Position numbers and translations under genes: made by a program
Shown: one piece after another, positions 16,386 through 24,520 of the stretch
How the letters are laid out: the number at the start of each line of letters is the position of its first letter
Position numbering within the stretch: position 1 is the first letter of the stretch
Virus record (IMG/VR): IMGVR_UViG_3300009499_000001
Coordinates: 1-64,000 of that record
Source: a virus
Length of the DNA: 64,000 nucleotides
Strand: one strand, 5' to 3'
Notes under the pieces: generated by a model
The model's database searches: none
What the model was told of the DNA's origin: nothing
What the model saw: only the letters and a program-made list of their open reading frames with translations

Positions 16386-17197
16386 CCCGTCATCCTCCGC
16401 TGAATCTTCTCGAACGTGCCACTCCCGCATTTCGCACACCGCTGTGGGCGGCGCCCTTGCCGCAGCTCGTTGCCGCAGGCCCGGCACAGCCAGGAGACTC
16501 GCAGGGCTCCGCGGAGCTTCTTGACTTCCCGGTTCATTGCGTGCCGACGCCGATTGGTTTCGGCGGACCGTTCACGGCACAGCCTGAGTTGCTCGGGATT
16601 GCGCTCGATCTGCAAAGCCAAGTGGCGCCGTCGGTCAACCAGGAGGAGGTTATCCAACCCGTCGTTCATCGTGTCGCCGTCGGCATGAACAACGAAGCAG
16701 CCGTCCGGAATCGGCCCGCGGGCTTCCTGCCAGATGTACCTTGTCAGGGGGATCCAGCGGCGACGAAGCGGGCCGTCGTCGCGAATCTTGATCCATCGCC
16801 GGAGCCTTCCTTTACGCGGCCGGCCGGTTGGCCCGCGCCGCCGGCTATCCCGACGCACGGTGACTGTGCCGACCGGCCGCCACTTCCTGGCGGCCCTGCC
16901 CCCGATGTGTCCCGGCTTGAACTCGGTCTCTGGCGACAGGTGAATACCCTTGAACCCGCTGTTCCAGGTCACGTGCCCCTTTGTGAAGCGCGTGCGCTCG
17001 CCCCATCGCCGGAGGGTGCGGCGCCGGACCTTGCGCCGCTGGGCCGCCGTCGTATGCCGTCGCCACAGGCGATTGAGCGCCGTCCAGCCGACTCGGTACT
17101 GTTTCCGGATGGCGCCGAACGTGTCGGTCCCGGCCAGCAGGCGTTCCACGATCTGCTCCGCATCGGCCTCAAGCTTTTGGACGTTGCCTCTACCCAT
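16382..17197 (-). CDS. HNH-type nuclease with C-terminal zinc ribbon
   Basis: 271 residues, very basic. N-terminus carries an HTH (VERLLAGTDTFGAIRKQYRV). Residues 150-200 hold the HNH_3-like core VVHADGDTMNDGLDNLLLV. The C-terminus is a zinc ribbon (CRACGNELRQG..CAKCGSG). This suits a homing or mobile endonuclease. It overlaps the PAPS-reductase-like gene by 8 bases. Confidence 0.7.
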   Translation of the reverse strand: MGRGNVQKLEADAEQIVERLLAGTDTFGAIRKQYRVGWTALNRLWRRHTTAAQRRKVRRRTLRRWGERTRFTKGHVTWNSGFKGIHLSPETEFKPGHIGGRAARKWRPVGTVTVRRDSRRRGPTGRPRKGRLRRWIKIRDDGPLRRRWIPLTRYIWQEARGPIPDGCFVVHADGDTMNDGLDNLLLVDRRRHLALQIERNPEQLRLCRERSAETNRRRHAMNREVKKLRGALRVSWLCRACGNELRQGRRPQRCAKCGSGTFEKIQRRMTG

Positions 17198-17996
17198 CAG
17201 TCGCCTCCGCTTCCACCAGATCGGGGTCGTCCTCGAACAGGACCGGGTCGGGGTCCTCCAAAGCTGAGGCGTCCCGGTCCAGCCACCACTGCCAGTATTC
17301 CTCGGGCGTCTTGAAGCAGTATTTCTTGGCCTTGTCGGGCGTGAACGTCGCCTTGATGGCTCGCTCCCACGCCGCGGCGATCCTGGGCCAGCGCTGCATC
17401 TGGCGTTCCGTGTCCCGGCTCATGGGGCAGAGCACACATCCGAGCCGCTTGAACCCCTGATCGTAGAGCTGGCAGTAAGGCAGCTCTCGCTCGTGGATGT
17501 ACGCCCACACCGCGTCTGTGGGCCAGTCGATGATCGGGTTGACGAAGTGCCTGCTCTTGTCGCGGAAGCAGGCCTCGACCATGTGCCGTTTCCGCCGACG
17601 CGACGACTCCGCCCAGCGCATACCAGTTAGCACAAGCCGCTTCCGGCCCCCCCGTTCCTTCAATGCCCGGCAGCAGTATCTGGTCTGCCTCAAGGGCGGC
17701 ATGCCCTCCTTCCGGATCAACTGCCACATCGTGAGCGGTGGCCGGTCGATGCGGACATCGGGGAACGTCTTGACGAACTTGACCAGCTCCGGGGGATCGA
17801 CGGTGGTGAGGTTGTGGACGGCCTCGAACTTCACCTCTGCCCGTTTGGCGAGATCCAGGATGACGATGGAGTCCTTGCCGCCGGAGAACGCCAGCCAGTA
17901 GCCGTTGGGGTCCTTGTCCAGGGCGGCCGGCTCGAGCTGGCGGATCCTGGCGATCGCCATGTCGTCCATCGGCGTGCTGTCGAGGTAGGTTCTCAT
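17190..17996 (-). CDS. PAPS reductase-family (DndC-like) protein
   Basis: SGGKDS at 38-43 is the PP-loop that binds ATP/adenylated sulfur substrates. Downstream are a Cys pair in TRYCCRAL (about 105-112) and GCVLCPMS (about 183-190), as in the PAPS reductase/DndC branch found in many phages. The family reduces or transfers sulfur or adenylates; in phages it has been linked to DNA or tRNA thiolation, but no dnd partners are present here. Neighbours are a C5 methyltransferase and a radical SAM enzyme, so a nucleic-acid modification role is plausible inference. Confidence 0.75.
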   Translation of the reverse strand: MRTYLDSTPMDDMAIARIRQLEPAALDKDPNGYWLAFSGGKDSIVILDLAKRAEVKFEAVHNLTTVDPPELVKFVKTFPDVRIDRPPLTMWQLIRKEGMPPLRQTRYCCRALKERGGRKRLVLTGMRWAESSRRRKRHMVEACFRDKSRHFVNPIIDWPTDAVWAYIHERELPYCQLYDQGFKRLGCVLCPMSRDTERQMQRWPRIAAAWERAIKATFTPDKAKKYCFKTPEEYWQWWLDRDASALEDPDPVLFEDDPDLVEAEATDG

Positions 17997-18277
17997 TCCT
18001 GGACTCCCGTTTTGGCCTTGCGTGCTTCGTGAATCGCCTCTCCACTGAGGCCCGTTACGATGTCGATGGCCTGGGAGGCGATCTCGTCTTCGTTCCAGCC
18101 CATCCCCTCACAGCACACCCGGCACCACTTCTCGCCAGAGAACTCGCCGTCCTGGTAGACGCTCACCGCGAGATACGCACAGACGCCGCGGTTACAGGAG
18201 TAGCAGTGCAGGTACTCGGTACACTGCTGGCAGTGGTGGATGCTGTGCTCGGGCAGGATGTCAGCTTTCTTGGGCAT
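17993..18277 (-). CDS. Cys-rich zinc-binding protein, 94 aa
   Basis: Start MPKKADILPEHS at 18277. Eight Cys and two His lie in residues 14-65 (HHCQQC, CYSC, CRVCC), enough for two zinc sites in a B-box/ring-like arrangement. The C-terminus is an acidic helix. ATGA-coupled to the PAPS-reductase-like gene. Partner or substrate unknown. Confidence 0.6.
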   Translation of the reverse strand: MPKKADILPEHSIHHCQQCTEYLHCYSCNRGVCAYLAVSVYQDGEFSGEKWCRVCCEGMGWNEDEIASQAIDIVTGLSGEAIHEARKAKTGVQE

Positions 18278-18282
18278 CTCGT

Positions 18283-19134
18283 CTACTCTGTTGCCTCCCA
18301 CAAGAGCCTTCCGAGCCACTTCGCCATGAATGATGGCCAAGCGTTTCCAGTCAGTTTCGCAACCCGCATCAGCGATGGTTCGCCGAGGCAGTCGAGCCAG
18401 TCTTCGGGGAACCCTTGAGCACGAAGCCGTTCTGTGCGCGAAAGCACCCGGAGTCGCCCGTCTGCGTAAGCGATAAAATTGTCGCGGTTGTCATATCGGT
18501 AGGGGTGACAAGTAAGAGCCCTAAAGGGGATCTGCGCCGAGCCAATCTTCGGCCAATCCCTCTTAGAGCAACGATGCCGACCCAGCAACTCGCGCAGACG
18601 GACTCCGGCGTATCCAAGGCCAGCACAGACGAAGGTTCGCTGGCGAGAGACACCGGAAACCTGTCCGCCCTGCATGTCGATGATGGTGCATTCATATCCA
18701 ATCCGTTCCAGGCATTCCGCCACGCGCTCTGGCCGTGACGGCGCCTCCCTGCGCACTCTCGTCGGGTTCTCCCTGAGCACAAACCGCGGCTTACGGGCCA
18801 CGATCAGCATATATGCCTCTCCCCAGAGGCTCGGCGGCGTGCGGCCGTCCTTGATCCGCGTGTTGGCCATCGTGTTGCGCTGGCAGGGATCCGAGACCGT
18901 GTAGAAATCCGCCTCGGGCAGGTCGCCTGGCCAGACACCCTCGATGTCGCCCTTGCCCCAAAAGATGCCTTTGCCTTCACCGTCAACGAGCAAACCCGGC
19001 CAGTGATGCGACAGGACCTTCCGGCACACAGGGTCATTCTCCATCTGAGCGACACAACAGTGGCCAGAGTCTTCCATGCCCTTGTCACCGCCGCCGATGC
19101 CAGCGAACAACGAGATGAATCGAAGGCTTGCCAT
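18283..19134 (-). CDS. C5-cytosine DNA methyltransferase
   Basis: 283 residues. FAGIGG (10-15) binds SAM; DPCQ (82-85) contains the catalytic Cys84; REN (121-123) is motif IV-like; SRQRTF (about 161-166) is motif VIII-like; the C-terminal LTGNAWP matches the motif X region. The segment after PCQ reads RNTMAN rather than the usual FSxAG, and the target-recognition region is short. Probably methylates phage DNA against host restriction. No cognate nuclease is adjacent, so it is an orphan. Confidence 0.8.
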   Translation of the reverse strand: MASLRFISLFAGIGGGDKGMEDSGHCCVAQMENDPVCRKVLSHHWPGLLVDGEGKGIFWGKGDIEGVWPGDLPEADFYTVSDPCQRNTMANTRIKDGRTPPSLWGEAYMLIVARKPRFVLRENPTRVRREAPSRPERVAECLERIGYECTIIDMQGGQVSGVSRQRTFVCAGLGYAGVRLRELLGRHRCSKRDWPKIGSAQIPFRALTCHPYRYDNRDNFIAYADGRLRVLSRTERLRAQGFPEDWLDCLGEPSLMRVAKLTGNAWPSFMAKWLGRLLWEATE

Positions 19135-19143
19135 GGTTACCCG

Positions 19144-20040
19144 TCATTTCCTCCCCGCCCCCGCGAACATCGCCGACGGCCGCATGTAGCGTCGAAGCTT
19201 CCGTTTCATCTGCTGGTTCTCCCGGTTGCGGGACTCGTCGTCGCCCTGGTAGAACATGGGGAAGGGCGTGGCACCCAGCGAGATCACCCAATCCAGGCGC
19301 TCGGCGATCGCCGTAACGTCGTCCTCGCCGTTGAAGCCGCACAGGACGTAGCAACCGATCCGCCGCCGCGCCGTCCCGTCCGACCACCCGCCGGCCTCGC
19401 GGAGCATCTTCACCGCCCGTTCCACAGCGTCTCGCTGCTCCGGCTGATCGTACGCCGTGTAGGCGATACCCAGCCGGAAACTCGGGTGCGTGATGGCCTT
19501 GACGAACCAGGGGGCCATGCGAGCCGCTTCCAGACCGCCCGTGAACTTCGGCCGGGGTCTCTGGCGGCTGAGCATTTCCAGCACGGCTTCGACGTGTGCC
19601 CTGGGGCAGGCCAGCAGGTTGTTGTCGAGGACGTCCCAGCCCTCGGCGATCGGCAGAACCCGCAAGGCGCCCTCCCACTCCGGGACCAGACAGAACTCGC
19701 AGTGGTTGGGACAGCCCCGGCTGGTGATGACGTAGCCCTTCTTCAGGTACATGCCTGGGCGGAAACCACGGTGGTAGGCTCCGCTGCCGGACTCGTAGTA
19801 CGCGGGCCCGCCCAACCATGTCTTGTTCCGACCGTAGATCGCCCGCCACGCCCGCAGCAACCGTACTCCCTCTGGCCGGTCCCAACTGAACGTGCAGGAG
19901 ATGTGTACGGAGCGGACCTTGCTCGGTTCGGGGCGCATGCCGGGCAAACGTGGGTCGCCTACGAAGGCCAGCCGATCAGTCGGCGTTGCCTTTGTCCGCC
20001 GCGGGAAGACGCGGATGATGTCGTGGGGCAGATCAGTCAT
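19144..20040 (-). CDS. Radical SAM protein
   Basis: 298 residues. The cluster motif is CPNHCEFC: C110-x3-C114-x2-C117, in SRGCPNHCEFCLVP. The barrel continues with FTGGLEAARMAPWFV, then LGIAYTAYDQP and IGCYVLCGFNGE strands. The N-terminal 100 residues resemble the B12-binding-like lead of some radical SAM proteins but are short. Substrate unknown; its place between a C5 methyltransferase and an ArsR regulator/Dam suggests nucleic-acid or small-molecule modification. Confidence 0.75.
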   Translation of the reverse strand: MTDLPHDIIRVFPRRTKATPTDRLAFVGDPRLPGMRPEPSKVRSVHISCTFSWDRPEGVRLLRAWRAIYGRNKTWLGGPAYYESGSGAYHRGFRPGMYLKKGYVITSRGCPNHCEFCLVPEWEGALRVLPIAEGWDVLDNNLLACPRAHVEAVLEMLSRQRPRPKFTGGLEAARMAPWFVKAITHPSFRLGIAYTAYDQPEQRDAVERAVKMLREAGGWSDGTARRRIGCYVLCGFNGEDDVTAIAERLDWVISLGATPFPMFYQGDDESRNRENQQMKRKLRRYMRPSAMFAGAGRK

Positions 20041-20047
20041 TCAAACC

Positions 20048-20338
20048 TCAGCAACTCGCCCGGTGCGACAGGGTTCCCAGCGCCGCAGCGACCACTAGCA
20101 ACCGCCCGGACTTGGCGCTGTAGAGCTTCCGCCTGCCGACGCGGACCGATTCGACCAGCCCGGCCAGCTTCAGTAGCCCGAGATGGTGCGAGGTGTTGGG
20201 CTGGCTTGCTCGGACGGCCCGCGTGATCCTGCCGACGTCGGATTCAGGCCGGCCGGCCAGGAATTGCACGATCTTCAGCCGCGTGGGATGGCCCAGAGTC
20301 GCCAGCATCCGGACCAGTTGTTCGTCCTTGTTCGTCAT
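20048..20338 (-). CDS. ArsR-type winged-helix regulator
   Basis: 96 residues with the ArsR pattern: LATLGHPTRLKIVQFLAGRP (helices 2-3), SQPNTSHHLGLLKLAGLVES (recognition helix) and a wing VRVGRRKLYS. There is no clear metal-binding ELCVCDL-type box, so sensing may be by another route. It sits between Dam and the radical SAM gene in the same operon and could autoregulate it. Confidence 0.8.
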   Translation of the reverse strand: MTNKDEQLVRMLATLGHPTRLKIVQFLAGRPESDVGRITRAVRASQPNTSHHLGLLKLAGLVESVRVGRRKLYSAKSGRLLVVAAALGTLSHRASC

Positions 20339-20359
20339 GTCGTGTTTACCCCTTATTGG

Positions 20360-21292
20360 TCAGCCGAACAGTGAGTCTTTGGCCTTCGCCTTGATGTAGC
20401 TGGGGCCGTTCATCAGGAGGACTTCAGGCGCGACTTGTCGTTTCGCCCCGCGCCGGTTCTGGACATGCAGGTTTTTGCACCCGTAGACCTTGCGCTTGGT
20501 CCACTTCGGTGGCCGGTACAGGCCATCGACGCGGGGATCCTCGTAATAGCTGACGACGATCCTGGCCTTTTGGAAGCGGCCCAGGGCCTCGGCCAGACGG
20601 GCGTGTTCCGCCTCGTCGAAATTGTGCAGGTAACGGCTTCCGCCACCGTTGCTGCGGCCGCTTGAGAAGTACGGGGGATCCACGTAGATGGCGCAGCCGG
20701 GGTGGTCGTCGATGTTGGGGATGATCTCGAACGCATCGCGGCGCAGGATCACGACGTTCTGAAGCCGGCGGTGCCACTCGGCGATGCTGTCGGTGGCGCT
20801 CCGGAAGCGCTTACCCCCTCCCCCGCCGCCCGGTGTCCAGCGGATGGCCATGCAGTAGTTGACTCGCTCCGTCCCGGACACGCCGTTTCGGCCCATCCAG
20901 GACACGATGAAGTAGCAGTAGGCACGTTCGATGTGGGCGTCCGTGACGCTGCCAGGATCCTCGGGCGGCGGGGCTTCCCGCGCCATGAAGGTGTGCTTGT
21001 ACAGCCGGAACAGGTCTTCGTGGTACAGCGTGCGGTCCAGGCGATCGTACAGGTCCCCCCATCGGGGCGAGGCCAGCACCATGGCGAGGTTGATGAGGTC
21101 GGCGTGCAGATCGTTCACCGTCTCATGGCCGACCACGGGCTTGGCCATGAGCACTGCCATGGATCCGCAGAACGGCTCGAAGTACATGCGGTGCGGGCCC
21201 AGCTCCCGGACGATCCGTCCCGCCAGCGTCCTCTTGCCGCCGAACCACGGAGCGATCGAGCGAATTGCGGGCTTGTCAGCCTTTTGCTTCAC
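20360..21292 (-). CDS. dam: D12-class N6-adenine DNA methyltransferase
   Basis: 310 residues. APWFGGKR (14-21) plus FEPFCGS (38-44) form the SAM site and DPPY (205-208) is the catalytic motif. The middle contains the target domain with a Gly-rich loop (PGGGGGG, about 154-160). The order FxGxK...DPPY is that of Dam-like MTases. Overlaps the DUF1064 gene by 17 bases. Probably protects phage DNA or marks replicated copies. Confidence 0.85.
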   Translation of the reverse strand: MKQKADKPAIRSIAPWFGGKRTLAGRIVRELGPHRMYFEPFCGSMAVLMAKPVVGHETVNDLHADLINLAMVLASPRWGDLYDRLDRTLYHEDLFRLYKHTFMAREAPPPEDPGSVTDAHIERAYCYFIVSWMGRNGVSGTERVNYCMAIRWTPGGGGGGKRFRSATDSIAEWHRRLQNVVILRRDAFEIIPNIDDHPGCAIYVDPPYFSSGRSNGGGSRYLHNFDEAEHARLAEALGRFQKARIVVSYYEDPRVDGLYRPPKWTKRKVYGCKNLHVQNRRGAKRQVAPEVLLMNGPSYIKAKAKDSLFG

Positions 21293-21821
21293 CTTCTCCG
21301 ACCTCCGTGTCGGCTGTCAGTCCTTTGTGGATGATCTTCTTGGGCCAGATGTCCTCATGGATCCAGGGATTGGGGTACTTGCCTTCCCTGGTGATTCGCA
21401 GCAGCCCGAGTCCCAACCCGGCCGCCCAGGCGTTGCGGAACAGCGACCAGTCTCCGAGGTCCTTGCCCTTGACCTCGTTCCAGGCAGGTATGTCTGTGCG
21501 GCATTCGACGTAGTAGAAGTCGATCCGCCAACTGAGCCGCCGTCCCTTGCGAGCTGGCGTGAGGACCACTCGAACCTGCCGCTTGAGGTCGCGGATCTCG
21601 CCCCTCTCCTGGCGGTGGCACAGGTAATCGCCGCAGCGGCGCTCCGTGCCGGAGTCGAACGTACATCCCCACAGGTCGGACCAGCGCTCGGATTCGCTCT
21701 CGACGGGCTTCTCTCGCTTCTTGCGCCCACGCTTCTCGGGCCTGGGTATGGGCTCGCCGCGGGCGGCGCGCTCCCGCTCTGACAGCTTGGTGCCACGGCG
21801 AGTTGACTTGGTCTTGGTCAC
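21276..21821 (-). CDS. DUF1064-type nuclease-like protein
   Basis: 181 residues. FDSGTERRCGDYLCHRQERG (about 55-74), then a segment with DFYYVE (about 100-105) and NEVKGKDL fit the DUF1064 family, a restriction-nuclease-like fold with Glu, Asp and ExK residues found in phage recombination cassettes. It is ATGA-coupled to RecT, as usual for the family. It may process recombination intermediates. The first 45 residues are a basic tail. Confidence 0.7.
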   Translation of the reverse strand: MTKTKSTRRGTKLSERERAARGEPIPRPEKRGRKKREKPVESESERWSDLWGCTFDSGTERRCGDYLCHRQERGEIRDLKRQVRVVLTPARKGRRLSWRIDFYYVECRTDIPAWNEVKGKDLGDWSLFRNAWAAGLGLGLLRITREGKYPNPWIHEDIWPKKIIHKGLTADTEVGEGEAKG

Positions 21822-23020
21822 TGCGCAGCTTGCGTGCCGTTCTTGGCAGGGATGTATCCCATGGGGTTGAAGTCGCTCTTGAGCTTCGCCGCCAGGGTGT
21901 CCACGTCGGCGGCGTTCAGTTCCGCCAGTTCCTTGCCGACGGTGAATCTCACGAAGCGCTGCCAGGCCTCAGGTAGTACCTCAGCGGGCGCTCCCTTGGA
22001 CTCCAGCAGCTCCTTGAAGTGGACCTCGACCTCGCCGGCATCGGCGGGCGCGGCCTTGGCCGGTTGCTCCGGGGTGGGAGGCTGGACTGCGGGTTCCGGT
22101 GCGGGCGGTGTCGGGTCGGGGACCTGGGGCGCGGCCAACTGCGCCGGTGGTTGGTCCTGCTCGCCGGCCAGCCGTTTGGCTAGGTCCTCGGTGCGGTTGA
22201 TGTTGTCCAGGGCCTCTACGTCGATCTCCCTGACGTCCAGACCCTCTACCTCGTTGTCGTGTTGGAGGGCCTTTTCCAACTCGGTGCTCATCGGCAGGTA
22301 CTTGCACAGCCGTCGCACGGCCGTCTTGCGTCCCATCTCCGAGAAGTGGTCGACCCAGGGGCCCCTGTTGCCCATCTTGGACATGGACTGAATCTTCTTC
22401 ACGTCGGCGAGGGTCATCATCTCCAGTTGCTTGGTTCCATCGCGCAGCGTACCCACCGCGTAGAAGCAGATGAACTCCTCCCGGCGATCAGTCTTCAGGC
22501 TCGGCTTGTGGATCAACCTGGGCTCGGTGCCGTACTGGACCTCGAATACATCATCAACGTAGACGGCGTGGGCCTCGATGGCCGCGATCTCGTTGGATCG
22601 CCTCGCCAGATCAATCAGCCCACGGTAGCCGGGGATGAACTGGCACTCGGTGCATTGCTTCGCCCTGTTGTAGTAAGGCACCAGATACCCGCTGCCCAGC
22701 GTGCCCGAGCAGTCCAGCCCCAATTGCGAGGCGCGTATCAGGGCCATCATAAAGCTCTCTTGGGTGCAGTTCAGCAGCTTCGGTGTCTGCAACACGGCCG
22801 TCAGGGCCGCCTTGATGACACGCTCGGGGGTGATGTGCTTGGGTAAGACCGTCGCGATCTTGGGCTGCATCGCGGCCAGCAGGCCCTTGAGCCCCGCATG
22901 TCCGCCGATCTTCATCAGCGGCTGGTAGTTGAACGCCGCCGCCAGAGCAGTTGTCGGGTCCTGTGCCTTCGCCGCGTCGGGTGGTGCAGTCGTGTTGGTT
23001 GGTGCTTGGGTCATGGTCAC
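21818..23020 (-). CDS. recT: RecT-family single-strand annealing protein
   Basis: 400 residues. The RecT core covers 50-240, e.g. LIRASQLGLDCSGTLGSGYL, then VPYYN..CQFIPGYRGLIDLARRS and the C-terminal MGRKTAVRRLCKYLP. A Pro/Ala-rich linker (285-330) precedes a small acidic helical C-terminal domain. RecT anneals single strands generated by the exonuclease encoded immediately upstream with an ATGA overlap. Confidence 0.85.
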   Translation of the reverse strand: MTMTQAPTNTTAPPDAAKAQDPTTALAAAFNYQPLMKIGGHAGLKGLLAAMQPKIATVLPKHITPERVIKAALTAVLQTPKLLNCTQESFMMALIRASQLGLDCSGTLGSGYLVPYYNRAKQCTECQFIPGYRGLIDLARRSNEIAAIEAHAVYVDDVFEVQYGTEPRLIHKPSLKTDRREEFICFYAVGTLRDGTKQLEMMTLADVKKIQSMSKMGNRGPWVDHFSEMGRKTAVRRLCKYLPMSTELEKALQHDNEVEGLDVREIDVEALDNINRTEDLAKRLAGEQDQPPAQLAAPQVPDPTPPAPEPAVQPPTPEQPAKAAPADAGEVEVHFKELLESKGAPAEVLPEAWQRFVRFTVGKELAELNAADVDTLAAKLKSDFNPMGYIPAKNGTQAAQ

Positions 23021-23874
23021 AATCCTTTCTTGCGATGTCGCAGTGTCCTGAAGGTCGTTGCCTTTGCCGTGTATCCCTTACGCTGTGTCTCAAGGTAGGT
23101 GACGGCCCCGAGGTCCCCGCACAGGCCCGCCTCCGCGTCCCCCAGGGCTTCCAGTACGGCCGCCTCGGCTTTCTTCTTGGCCTTTATGGCGTCGGACGCT
23201 ACGCCGTTCGCCATCAACCAGTTCTCGACGATGTGCGGGTCTATGCTGACGACCTTCTCGGCTTCGCGGCGGACGAGCTTGACGACCTCCAGGCTGGCCC
23301 GCGATCCCTCCGGCGGCTGATCGGCCTCGACGTTCTCATGCCAGAAGGCCGTGGCCCGCTCCCGGACGATCTCAACCAGTTTGTCGTTGCGGGGCACCGC
23401 GAACATGGCGAAACCCCGGCCGCCGATGAACGCGGCCACATGGCACACCTGGGCGCTGACGGCCATCATGTGGACGTGCGACTGGACGATTACGCGGTCC
23501 GGCACTTGGTCTGTGCGCTCCTGGCCCCACCACTCCCGCACAGGGCCGTACAGGCCGACGGTCTTGCCCTCGACCGGTTCCTCGGTCTCCTTGACCAATG
23601 CGTCGATGTTGGTCGCCAAGGGCGTGCCTTCCACGGGCTTGGACACGTTGCGGGACAGCGGCCCGAGCTGTTCCTCGGCGAAGTCCAGGACGCCGTCCTC
23701 AAAGCGGCTGCCGGCCTTCATCACTTCGCTGGGCGGGCGGTCGACGAGACGGCCTTTCTTCTCCAGCCACACGTCGTAGGCCGTCTTGAACGGGTCCAGC
23801 CCCAGGATCGCGGCCATGTCCGATGATCCCACATGATGCTTGCGGGCTTCGCGTTGCTGTTCAGTGATCGGCAT
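23017..23874 (-). CDS. YqaJ-type (lambda exo/RecE-like) exonuclease
   Basis: 285 residues. GSSDMAAILGLDPFKTAYDV (16-35) is the typical YqaJ start; FEDGVLDFAEE, NIDALV (D91) and E102-x-K104 (VEGKT) provide the catalytic residues, and VQSHVHMM matches the conserved QxQxxM strand. It would digest 5' ends and pass single strands to RecT. Start ATG at 23874, 3 bases after the homing-type gene upstream. Confidence 0.8.
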   Translation of the reverse strand: MPITEQQREARKHHVGSSDMAAILGLDPFKTAYDVWLEKKGRLVDRPPSEVMKAGSRFEDGVLDFAEEQLGPLSRNVSKPVEGTPLATNIDALVKETEEPVEGKTVGLYGPVREWWGQERTDQVPDRVIVQSHVHMMAVSAQVCHVAAFIGGRGFAMFAVPRNDKLVEIVRERATAFWHENVEADQPPEGSRASLEVVKLVRREAEKVVSIDPHIVENWLMANGVASDAIKAKKKAEAAVLEALGDAEAGLCGDLGAVTYLETQRKGYTAKATTFRTLRHRKKGL

Positions 23875-23877
23875 TGT

Positions 23878-24513
23878 TCACCTCACATGTTTCCAGCAGT
23901 AGCGATTCACGATTCTCCAGACGGTCGATTCGGCGACCCCGTAGGTCTCCGCAAGTTGGCGCTGAGTGGTCCCCTGCCCTGCTGCGTGGCGGATCGCCCG
24001 CACCTCGTTCTCGCCGAGCCGCGACTGGGGATTCCACAACCGTGGACGACGGTTCTTCGCCTGCTGGCTCGGTGTTGCCCAACGGCAGTTGCTGGGCGAA
24101 TACGGGCCGTTGTTGTCGATCCGGTCAATCTGGTAGGTCGGCCCTGGCTTCTGGCCCATGTCCGCCAAGAATGCCTCAAATGATTGCCAGCGTTCGCAGA
24201 CACGGATGCCACGACCGCCATAGTCGGGGTAGCACTTCACGCGAGGGTCCTGGCACCGTTGCCGCATGGCCCGCCACACCCTCCATTCAGGCGAACTACT
24301 CAGGCCATGCTTGAAATTAGCCTGGGTGATCCGCTCGGAGGCTAGGCAGCCGCATGATCGCGTGTACCCGCCTCGAAGACTACTCGCCCTGACCGTCTTG
24401 GTGTTGCCGCACTCGCAGCGGCACACACACGCAGCCTTGCCGCTACGGCGTGTCATGCCGACAACTGTCAGCCTGCCGAACCGCTCACCAGTCCTGTCTA
24501 ATCGCTTGGTCAC
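23878..24513 (-). CDS. HNH-like homing endonuclease with zinc ribbon and HTH
   Basis: 211 residues from a GTG start (24513), with AGG 7 bases upstream. The N-terminus has a zinc ribbon ([14 protein letters not shown]). The core [15 protein letters not shown], then [18 protein letters not shown] is shared by a large group of phage homing-type nucleases. The last 45 residues are an HTH (RQLAETYGV...WRIV...WKHV) like those of the HNH protein at 8179. It interrupts the recombination operon between the ATPase and the exonuclease, as expected of a mobile insert. Confidence 0.75.
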   Translation of the reverse strand: MTKRLDRTGERFGRLTVVGMTRRSGKAACVCRCECGNTKTVRASSLRGGYTRSCGCLASERITQANFKHGLSSSPEWRVWRAMRQRCQDPRVKCYPDYGGRGIRVCERWQSFEAFLADMGQKPGPTYQIDRIDNNGPYSPSNCRWATPSQQAKNRRPRLWNPQSRLGENEVRAIRHAAGQGTTQRQLAETYGVAESTVWRIVNRYCWKHVR

Positions 24514-24520
24514 TGGTTAC

